Shown: one piece after another, positions 13,301-21,011 of the stretch
Position numbering within the stretch: position 1 is the first letter of the stretch
Layout: every line of letters starts with the position of its first letter
From: Paucibacter sediminis
Lineage (GTDB): Bacteria > Pseudomonadota > Gammaproteobacteria > Burkholderiales > Burkholderiaceae_C
Reading direction: 5' to 3'
Assembly: GCF_030254645.1 (NCBI RefSeq)
Contig: NZ_CP116346.1
Span: forward strand, 3,947,001 to 4,011,000
Length of the DNA: 64,000 bases
The notes under the pieces: generated by a model
Database searches by the model: none
Seen by the model: the letters and a program-made list of their open reading frames with translations, nothing else
What the model was told of the DNA's origin: nothing
Program-made: the position numbers and the translations under genes

Positions 13301-15128
13301 CGGCATGCTGCTGTCACGCCATATCCGGCTGCTGGCGGCCTTTGACCATCGCCATGTCTTCATCGATCCGAGCCCCGATGCGGCGCGCTCCTTTGCCGAG
13401 CGCGAGCGCCTCTTCAAGCTGCCGCGTTCCTCCTGGGCTGATTACGACACCGCGCTGATCTCGGCCGGCGGCGGGGTCTGGTCGCGTTCCGAGAAGTCCA
13501 TCCCGATCTCGCCGCAGGCGCGTGCGGCGCTGGGCATCGACGCTGAACGCCTCGCGCCCAACGAACTGCTCAGCGCCATCCTGCGGGCGCCGGTGGACCT
13601 GCTCTACAACGGCGGCATCGGCACCTATGTGAAGGCCAGCAGCGAGAGCCATGCCGAGGTGGGCGACCGCGCCAATGACGCGCTGCGCATCAATGGTTGC
13701 GAGCTGCGCTGCAAGGTGGTGGGCGAGGGCGGCAATCTGGGCTTCACCCAGCGCGGCCGCATCGAGGCTGCCAGCCATGGCGTGGCGCTCAACACCGATG
13801 CGATCGACAACTCGGCCGGCGTCGATACCTCCGACCACGAGGTCAACATCAAGATCCTGCTGGGCCTGGCGAGCGCCGACGGCGAGATCACCGAGAAGCA
13901 GCGCAACAGCGTGCTGGCCGAGATGACCGACGAGGTGGCCGCGCTGGTGCTGCGCGACAACTACTTCCAGACCCAGGCGCTCTCGGTCACCGGCCGCCTG
14001 GGCGTGGCCCTGCTGGACGAGGAGGCGCGCTTCATACGCTTCCTGGAGAAGGCCGGGCGCCTGAACCGCGCCATCGAGTTCCTGCCCAGCGACGAGGAGA
14101 TCGCCGAGCGCAAGGCGCGCGGCGTGGGCCTCACCACGCCCGAGCGCGCGGTGCTGCTGGCCTATTGCAAGATGTGGCTGTTCGACGAGATCGTGGCCTC
14201 CGAGCTGCCCGAGGACGCCTGGATCAGCACCGCGCTGTACCGCTACTTCCCGGCCCAGCTGCGCGAGCGCTTTGGCGCCCATATCGCGCGCCATCCGCTC
14301 AAGCGCGAGATCATCGCCACCCATGTGCTCAACAGCATGGTGAACCGCGTCGGCTCGACCTTTGTGCACCGCCTGGCCGACGCCACCGGCATGCGCCCCG
14401 CCCAGGTGGTGCGCGCCTACCTGGCCACGCGCGAGGTGATGGGCCACGTGGAGCTGTGGCAGCAGGTCGAGGCGCTGGACAACCGCGTCGCCGATGCGGT
14501 GCAGTCCGAGCTGCTGATCGAGGAGGGCCGCCTGACCGCGCGCGCCACCGCCTGGTTCCTGCGCTCGCGCCGGCTGGCCGAGCCGCTGGAGCAGACCATC
14601 GCGCGCTTCACGCCGGCGGTGCAGGCCCTGCGCACGCAGCTGGCCGCGCAGGCCGAGGCCTCGCCCCTGGCCCAGGCCTGGGTGGCGGCCGGCGTGCCGG
14701 CGGCGTTGGCGCAGCGCGTGGCCAGCGCCGAGGGGCTGTATGCCGCGCTGGACATCGCCGAGCTGGCCGATGCCCTGCAACGCGATGTGGCCGAGGTGGC
14801 CGAGGTGCATGCCGAGGTGGAGCGCCGCCTGGGCCTGGCGCGGCTGCGCCAGCAGATCGAGGCCCTGCCGGCCGGCAGCTACTGGCAGGCCCTGGCCAAG
14901 GCCGCGCTGGGCGACGACCTCTGGGGCCTGCGGCGCGATATTGCGCAGCAGGTCCTGATGGGTGGCGCGGGCGGTGCGGACGGTGCGGGTGCCCGCCTGG
15001 CCGCCTGGGAGCAGGACAAGGCCGCGGCGCTGGAACGTTCGCAACGCCTCTTGGCCGAGCTGGCCGAGGCCAAGGGCGCCGACCTGGCGATGCTCTCGGT
15101 GGCGCTGCGCGAGTTGCGCAATGTGTAG
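10314..15128 (+). CDS. gdhB: NAD-specific glutamate dehydrogenase, 180-kDa class
   Basis: This enzyme interconverts glutamate and 2-oxoglutarate plus ammonia with NAD, mainly for glutamate breakdown. The 1604 residues match the large GDH_180 class. The N-terminal half carries ACT-like regulatory modules (for example [17 protein letters not shown] near residue 105). The catalytic core lies about residues 800-1200, with [35 protein letters not shown] and [19 protein letters not shown]. A long helical domain follows. ATG 10314 has AAGGAG 8 bases upstream; a TTG directly before it is in frame but badly spaced. It stands alone between trhP and the convergent signalling giant. Confidence 0.95.
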   Translation: [1604 protein letters not shown]

Positions 15129-15161
15129 CTGAGCGCCGCGGGCTCGCCGCGCAGGTGCCGA

Positions 15162-18100
15162 TCAAGCGGCGTCGGCGTGGTGTTGCCAGCGCCGCCGGCC
15201 GGCGCGCTTGGCCTGGTAGAGCGCGGCATCGGCCTGCCCCAGCAAATGCTCGGGGCTGCTCAGTGGCGTGGCCACCAGGGTGGCGCAGCCCAGGCTGATG
15301 CTCACCAGCGGGCCGGCCAGCGACTGCGCATGCGGCATGGCCAGCAGTTCGGTGGCGTCCAGGCAGGCCTGGGCCAGGCGCGCCGCGGCCGGGGAGTCGG
15401 TGTCGGGCAGCAGCAGTGCGAATTCCTCGCCGCCGTAGCGCGCCACCAGGTCGCCGCCGCGGCCCGCCACCTCGCTGAGCACCGACGCCACGGCGCGGAT
15501 GCAGCGGTCGCCCTCGAGGTGGCCATAGCAATCGTTGTATTGCTTGAAGTGGTCGATGTCGACCATCAGCAGCGACAGCGGCGAACCCTGGCGCTGGCTG
15601 CGTCGCCACTCCAGCGCCAGGCGCTCGTCGAAGGCGCGGCGGTTGGCGATGCCGGTGAGCCCATCCTTCATGCTCATCTGGCGCAGCTCCTCGGTGCGCT
15701 GCGCCACCTTGTGCTCCAGGCTCTCGTACAGCCTGGCATTCACCAGCGAGATCGCGGCCTGGCTGCTGAGCAGTTCCAGGGTCTGCAGATGCTGGGTGGT
15801 GAAGGCGTTCTCGAGCTGGTTGTTTTCCAGATAGACCAGCGCCACCGGCTTGCCCTGGCTGAGCACCGGCAGGCACACCAGCGACTTGATCTGGCGCCGC
15901 TGCAGGCAGGCGCTGTGGGAGAAGCGTTCGTCCTCGGCGGGGCGGTTCAGCACCAGGGTGCGGCGCGTCAGCCTGACGTACTCGATCAGGCCCGCGGGCA
16001 GCATCTGCTGGCCGGCCTCGCCCAGCTCTTCCAGGGGCATGCACAGGCGCTGCATGTCACCTTGCTGCTCGGGCGCCATTGCCCCCATCACCTCCACCAC
16101 CAGGCTTTCGTCCTCGTCGAGCACGATGGCGCCGAACTCGGCACCGGCATGCTCCAGCAGCACGCCCAGCATCTGCGGCAGCAAGGTGTCGAGATGGATT
16201 TCCTGTGCCAGCAGCTGGTTGGCCTTGAGCAGGGAATGCAGGTCCAGGCTTGCGCCTGGCTCCAGCGAGTCGCGGTAGCTGCTGCCGCTACTGCGGCCCG
16301 CCGAGCCGCCAGAGCCGCCAGAGCCGCCAGAGCCGCCTGAAGGGCGCGGCTGGCCGAAGCTGATGTGCGGCCAGCGCGCCTCCAGCTGCAGGCACTTCAC
16401 CAGCGCGCCCCAGCGGCGGTAGTGGTAATGCGCCTCGCGGATGAAGTTGCTGCTCAGCTGCCTTTGCTGTTGCGCGGCCCAGAACTCGGCATAGAGCTCG
16501 TTGGCCAGGGCTTCGCAGGCGGTGAAACCGGCCGCGGCCGCGGCGTCGATGGCCTGGGCATAGAAGTCCATGGCGGCGCGCTCCTCGCCGCGCACGCGCG
16601 CCAGCTCGGCGGCGATCAGCGCCTGCTTGTGGTGGAAGTTGGCGGCGCAGCCCTCGGCCCAGCTGGCGAAACGCGCCAGTTGCTGCTCGGCGGCCTGCAC
16701 GGCCTCGGCCTGCTGCGCGGCGTCCACAAAGCCCGGGCGCAGCTGGCCCAGGGCGGTGTAGAAGCAGGCCTCCACCATCGAGGGGCTGTCGGGCAGGCAC
16801 ATGCCTATCACCGCCTGGCGTGCCACGCAGGCCTGCCACTGCGCCCGGTCGCCCATCAGATAGGCGTGGCGCAGCATGGCGGCGCTGTAGAGCGCCAGCG
16901 GAATCGAGGGCGCCGCATCGGCGAACATGGTGCTGCTGGCGCTGTCCTCGGTGTCGAAGCTGAGGGCGCCGAGGGTCTTGCCGCGCAAGGCCTGCAGAGG
17001 CTGCAGCACACCGTGGCGCAGCATCAGCTCGGTATTGGGCTGGCGGGTCTTTTGCAGAAAGCGCAGGCCTTGCTGGCAACGCACTTCCAGCTGCGCCAAC
17101 TCCTCACCCAGGGCGAAGCGGTTCACCGCGCCCAGCAGGGCGCAATAGCCGGCGGCGAGCGGGTTCACCCCGCCCTGGCCCAGCTCCAGGCCCAGCTCCA
17201 CCTGGGCGATGGCCTCGGCCAGGGGCTCGCCCCAATGCTGGTAGAAGGCCGAGAAATACTGGTAGACGGTGATGCGGTAATAGGGGCCGCCGCGCTGCTC
17301 GGCCAGCCGCATGGCCAGCCGCCCCAGCGCATGGCACTGGGTATAGGGCCGGTGCATCACCGACATGGCGGTGAGGTAGGCCACATAGGCGATGCAGCTG
17401 AGGTCGCCCTGCCCATGGGCGAGCGTGGTCTGCACCATGCGGCAGGCGTCCAGCACGAAGGCAGCGAAGCGCCCGGTCTGGTAGCTGGCGTAGGAGAGCG
17501 CGTAATAGACGCGCATTTCCATCAGGCGCTCGGGTGCCTGCATTTCGGCCGCCTGCAGCAGGGCGGATGGGCCGAGCCGCTGCAGCAGCGCCTCGGTGCG
17601 CTCGAACTCGGCGGGGAACAGCGCCTGCGCCTCTTCCTCGCTGGCCGGGAAGGGCTGGCCCAGCAGGGCCATGGCCTGCAGCAGCACCGGGAAGGCGTCG
17701 GCAAAGCGACCCTGGATATGGTATTGGTCGGCCTGCACCAGGCAGATGCTGACCCGGCCCAGCCGCAGCGGGCAGGCCGCCATCACCTCGGGGTAGAGCC
17801 GCTCGGCGGCATCGAAATGGCCGGCCAGGTACTCGGCCTCGGCCAGCGCGGTGAACAGCGCCAGCGTCTCGTCGGGTGCGTGCTGCCAGGCCTGTTCGGG
17901 CAGCAGCGCGCGCGCCTGGCGCAGCAGGGCCACGGCCGCGCAATGGGCCGAGGCGTTCTTGGCGCGCAGGCCCGCCTGCACGTTCAGGCGCAGCAACAGC
18001 GCGCGCTCGTCGGCGGCGCTGATCAGCGCCAGCGCCTGGTTGAGGCAATCGACGATGTTGAAGAGCCGCTCGTCCAGCAGCGCGCCCGGGCTGCAGGCCA

Positions 18101-20219
18101 GCAGCTGGCGCCCGCAATGCAGCAGCATGGCCTGGCGCTCGGGCTCGGGCGTGAGCTCATGCGCGGCCTGCTGCACGCGGTCGTGCAGGAAGCGGTAGCG
18201 CGCCGCTTCCAGCAGGGCCGGGCTGTGCTCGAACTTGTAGTCCTCATCCATGGGCAGCAGCAGGCCGGCATCCAGGGCCGGCCAGAGCATCGCCGCGGTG
18301 CTGCCGGCGTCGGCCTGCAGCAGCGCCATCAGCTCGCGCAGGCAGAAGCTGTCGCCCAGCTGGGCGGCGCGGGTCAGCAGCGTCTGGGTGGCCGCGGGCA
18401 GGCCGCGCAGGCGCTCCAGCATCAGGGTGACGACGTTGTCGGTCATGCCGCGCCGGGCGATCTGCTCGATGTCCCACTGCCAGGCGCCCTGGGCGCGCTC
18501 GTAGTGCAGGTCGCCATGGACATGCAGGCTGCGCAGGAACTGGCCGAGGAAGAAGGGGTTGCCGCGGGTCTTTTCCAGGCACAGCGCGGCCAGTGGCGCG
18601 ACGCGCTGGCCCTCGGCCCGCAAGGTGTCGGCCAGCAGGGCCTGCACCTCAGGCAGGCCGAGGGGCTGGAGCGTCAGCTGCTGCAGCGCCGTGCCCAGCT
18701 GGCGCTGCTGCTCCAGCAGCTGTGCCAGCGGGTGGGCCGCGTCCACTTCGTTGTCGCGGTAGGCACCCACCACCAGCAGGCAGGCGCCGGCCTCGTCGGC
18801 ATTGATGAGCCGGCGCAGCAGGCGCAGGCTGGGCGCATCGACCCATTGCAGATCGTCGATGAAGAGCAGCAGCGGATGGGCCGGCGCGGCCAGCGCCTTG
18901 ACGAAGCGGGCGAAGGCGAGGTGAAAGCGCTGTTCATGTTCGGCCACCGGCAGCGGCGTCAGCGGCGCCGGAGTGCCGATCAGCAGGCTCAGGCCGGGCA
19001 CGATGGCGGCCACCGCGGCGGCCGCGTCACCCAGCGCCTTGCCCAGGCTGGCCTGCCAGTAGCGACGGCGCTCGGCGCCCTCGCTGGCGAGCTGCTGCAT
19101 CAGCAGCTGGAAGGCCTGGCTGAGCGCGGCATAGGGCTGCTGGTGGCTGTATTGGTCGCACTTGCCGCGCAGGAAATAGCCTCGTTGCGCGACCACGGGG
19201 CGATGCAGTTCCGCCGCCAGCGCGGTCTTGCCCACGCCCGCACTGCCCCCGATCAGCAGCAGCTCGGCACGGCCGGCGCTGGCGCGCGCAAAGGCCTCGC
19301 GCAGCGTCAGCACATCGGCGGCGCGGCCATAGAGTTTCTGCGAGACGCAGAAGCGTTCCGGGATGTCCTCGCTGGCGAGCGCAAAGGCCTCGATGCGGCG
19401 CTGCTGCTGCCATTGCTCGGCGCAGCGCTGCAAGTCCTTCAGCAGGCCATAGCTGCTCTGGTAGCGGTCGTCCGGGTACTTGGCGAGCAGCTTCTGCACG
19501 ATGGCGGCCAGTGGCGCGGGCACGCCGTGGCCGAGCTGGTCCAGGGGTGGCGGCATGAGTGCCACCTGGGCATGCAGCAGGGCGATCGGATCGCTCAGCT
19601 GGAAGGGCTTGTGGCCGCTGAACAGTTCGTACAGGCTCACGCCCAGCGAGTAGAAGTCGCTGCGGTAGTCCACTTCCAGATTGGTACGCCCGGTCTGCTC
19701 GGGTGCGATGTAGTCCAGCGTGCCGCGCAGGCCGCCACCGGCCGGCTGCGTCTGGCCATGCGCCAGCCGCGTCGAGAGCGCAAAGTCGCAGAGCTTGAGT
19801 TGCAGGCTGGCCAGGTCCACCAGCACATTCTTGGGCGCGATGTCGCCATGGATGAGGCGGGCCTGGTGCACGGCGCTGAGCGCCTGCGTCAGCTGCATCG
19901 CCAGACCGAGACGCTCGCCGAGGTCCAGCAGGCCCTGCTCGATCACCTGGCTCAGATTGAGGGGCGAAAAGTTCTCCAGCACCAGCACCAGCCGGTGACC
20001 CACCTCATGCAGGCCTAGCGCCTTGACGACCCAGGGCGAATCGATCGCCCGCAGCATGCCGTACTCATGGCGCCAGCGCGCATTCAGGGCCGGCGCCGGC
20101 TGCTCGCTTTCGGGGTATTTGAGCGCCACGCGCTCGCCCTGCGGTGACTGCGCCGTGGCCACCGTGGTTTCACCGCCGGTGTAGAGAATGCCTGTTAGTT
20201 GATAGCCGGCGAGTTGCAT
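15162..20219 (-). CDS. Kinase-like/AAA ATPase/GAF/GGDEF multidomain signalling protein
   Basis: This is a very large protein of 1685 residues. (1) A Ser/Thr-kinase-like domain (about 1-265) has K34 in VALK, HGDIAPKN at 124-131 and DFA instead of DFG at 145-147, then GTLDYIAPEQTGR. (2) A STAND/AAA-type ATPase follows, with Walker A GSAGVGKT near residue 323 and Walker B LLLFIDDLQWVD near 453. (3) A long helical region of about 750 residues resembles TPR repeats. (4) After a Gly-Gly-Ser linker (about 1293-1308) comes a GAF domain. (5) A GGDEF domain ends the protein with intact GGEEF (ARYGGEEFALLLPD, near 1596), so it probably makes cyclic di-GMP. The known family with this kinase-ATPase-GAF layout usually ends in a histidine kinase. 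No strong ribosome-binding site precedes ATG 20219. Confidence 0.85.
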   Translation of the reverse strand: MQLAGYQLTGILYTGGETTVATAQSPQGERVALKYPESEQPAPALNARWRHEYGMLRAIDSPWVVKALGLHEVGHRLVLVLENFSPLNLSQVIEQGLLDLGERLGLAMQLTQALSAVHQARLIHGDIAPKNVLVDLASLQLKLCDFALSTRLAHGQTQPAGGGLRGTLDYIAPEQTGRTNLEVDYRSDFYSLGVSLYELFSGHKPFQLSDPIALLHAQVALMPPPLDQLGHGVPAPLAAIVQKLLAKYPDDRYQSSYGLLKDLQRCAEQWQQQRRIEAFALASEDIPERFCVSQKLYGRAADVLTLREAFARASAGRAELLLIGGSAGVGKTALAAELHRPVVAQRGYFLRGKCDQYSHQQPYAALSQAFQLLMQQLASEGAERRRYWQASLGKALGDAAAAVAAIVPGLSLLIGTPAPLTPLPVAEHEQRFHLAFARFVKALAAPAHPLLLFIDDLQWVDAPSLRLLRRLINADEAGACLLVVGAYRDNEVDAAHPLAQLLEQQRQLGTALQQLTLQPLGLPEVQALLADTLRAEGQRVAPLAALCLEKTRGNPFFLGQFLRSLHVHGDLHYERAQGAWQWDIEQIARRGMTDNVVTLMLERLRGLPAATQTLLTRAAQLGDSFCLRELMALLQADAGSTAAMLWPALDAGLLLPMDEDYKFEHSPALLEAARYRFLHDRVQQAAHELTPEPERQAMLLHCGRQLLACSPGALLDERLFNIVDCLNQALALISAADERALLLRLNVQAGLRAKNASAHCAAVALLRQARALLPEQAWQHAPDETLALFTALAEAEYLAGHFDAAERLYPEVMAACPLRLGRVSICLVQADQYHIQGRFADAFPVLLQAMALLGQPFPASEEEAQALFPAEFERTEALLQRLGPSALLQAAEMQAPERLMEMRVYYALSYASYQTGRFAAFVLDACRMVQTTLAHGQGDLSCIAYVAYLTAMSVMHRPYTQCHALGRLAMRLAEQRGGPYYRITVYQYFSAFYQHWGEPLAEAIAQVELGLELGQGGVNPLAAGYCALLGAVNRFALGEELAQLEVRCQQGLRFLQKTRQPNTELMLRHGVLQPLQALRGKTLGALSFDTEDSASSTMFADAAPSIPLALYSAAMLRHAYLMGDRAQWQACVARQAVIGMCLPDSPSMVEACFYTALGQLRPGFVDAAQQAEAVQAAEQQLARFASWAEGCAANFHHKQALIAAELARVRGEERAAMDFYAQAIDAAAAAGFTACEALANELYAEFWAAQQQRQLSSNFIREAHYHYRRWGALVKCLQLEARWPHISFGQPRPSGGSGGSGGSGGSAGRSSGSSYRDSLEPGASLDLHSLLKANQLLAQEIHLDTLLPQMLGVLLEHAGAEFGAIVLDEDESLVVEVMGAMAPEQQGDMQRLCMPLEELGEAGQQMLPAGLIEYVRLTRRTLVLNRPAEDERFSHSACLQRRQIKSLVCLPVLSQGKPVALVYLENNQLENAFTTQHLQTLELLSSQAAISLVNARLYESLEHKVAQRTEELRQMSMKDGLTGIANRRAFDERLALEWRRSQRQGSPLSLLMVDIDHFKQYNDCYGHLEGDRCIRAVASVLSEVAGRGGDLVARYGGEEFALLLPDTDSPAAARLAQACLDATELLAMPHAQSLAGPLVSISLGCATLVATPLSSPEHLLGQADAALYQAKRAGRRRWQHHADAA
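16303..16338 (-). repeat. Four 9-bp tandem units coding a Gly-Gly-Ser linker
   Basis: On the plus strand GAGCCGCCA repeats three times and a fourth copy ends in T. Read on the minus strand this gives repeated Gly-Gly-Ser between the helical region and the GAF domain of the signalling giant. Copy number could vary by replication slippage without breaking the frame. Confidence 0.85.
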
Positions 20220-20276
20220 CGTGGAGGGGCGGGGCAGGGACTGCGCCGATGTTATCCCTCCAAAGGCGGGTATGGT

Positions 20277-20915
20277 TCATGCCCAGCCCCTCACATAGGC
20301 CGGCACGGCTTGGTAGCCGTCGCCATCGGCCTGCGGCTGGCCGTGCACCTGCGCCAGCGGCAGCACGCCGGCCCAGACCGCGAGCCCGAGGTCTTCCTCA
20401 TCGTCCACCGGGCCGCCGCTGCGCGTCTTGCAAGCGGCCTCTGCCAATGCCATCCGCAGCACCGTGGTGGCGGCGAACTCGCGCTCGTTGCCGGGCCGGA
20501 TCTCGGCCTGGCGGCCCGGCGCGAGCTTGTCCATGAAGGCGGCCAGCGCGGCGCGCTTGTCCGTCTCGCCCTCGACCTTCTCGAAGCGGCCGTAGATCAC
20601 CGCCGAGCGGTAGTTCATCGAATGGTTGAAGGCCGAGCGCGCCAGCACCAGGCCGTCCAGATGGCAGATGCTGATGCACACCGCCGCGCCGCCCGCCAGC
20701 TGCTTCATCAGGCGGCCGCCGTTGGAGCCGTGGATGTAGAGGTGCTCGCCCGTGCGCCAGCAGGCCATCGGGATGCTGTGCAGGCCCTTGTCGTCGGCAA
20801 AGGCGAGGTGGCACAGATAGGCCGCGTCGATGATGGCGTGCAGGGTGGCGCTGTCGTAGCGGGCGTTCTCGGCCACGCGGCGGATGCGGCTGCGGTCGCT
20901 GGGAGCTTGCTTCAT
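20277..20915 (-). CDS. Pyridoxamine 5'-phosphate oxidase-family protein
   Basis: The 212-residue product has the split-barrel FMN-binding fold: IPMACWRTGEHLYIHGSNGG (about 48-67) and NHSMNYRSAVIYGRFEKV (about 103-120) are typical of the nitroimidazole-resistance-like PNPOx group, not of PdxH itself. Members bind FMN or heme; the exact reaction cannot be read from sequence. It is divergent from a MocR gene 96 bp away. MocR proteins often control the gene they face, and many control vitamin B6 genes, so control by that neighbour is a fair guess. No clear ribosome-binding site precedes ATG 20915. Confidence 0.82.
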   Translation of the reverse strand: MKQAPSDRSRIRRVAENARYDSATLHAIIDAAYLCHLAFADDKGLHSIPMACWRTGEHLYIHGSNGGRLMKQLAGGAAVCISICHLDGLVLARSAFNHSMNYRSAVIYGRFEKVEGETDKRAALAAFMDKLAPGRQAEIRPGNEREFAATTVLRMALAEAACKTRSGGPVDDEEDLGLAVWAGVLPLAQVHGQPQADGDGYQAVPAYVRGWA

Positions 20916-20969
20916 GCTGAGGTGCGGGTGTTTGCTTGCGTGGAAGAGGGCGCAATGTAGTGCCAGGCT

Positions 20970-21011
20970 GGTTCCATGAAAAGGTCCACGGATCACCAAT
21001 ATCATGGGGCC
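20970..21011. promoter_or_regulatory. Possible MocR operator/promoter
   Basis: GGTTCCATGA (20970-20979) and TCATGGGGCC (21002-21011) form an inverted repeat with 8 of 10 positions matching, in the short divergent spacer directly before ATG 21012. CAATAT at 20997-21002 could serve as a -10 box for the MocR gene. The assignment rests on position and symmetry only. Confidence 0.35.

Noticed and set aside
10044-15044. Long open frames antisense to gdhB (1040 and 576 codons)
   Set aside because: They mirror codon bias of a very GC-rich gene on the other strand, are rich in His, Gln, Ala, Gly and Arg, and contain no recognisable domain.
16365-20018. A 1217-codon open frame antisense to the signalling giant
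   Set aside because: Its composition is low-complexity and it lies fully opposite a gene with five clear domain regions.
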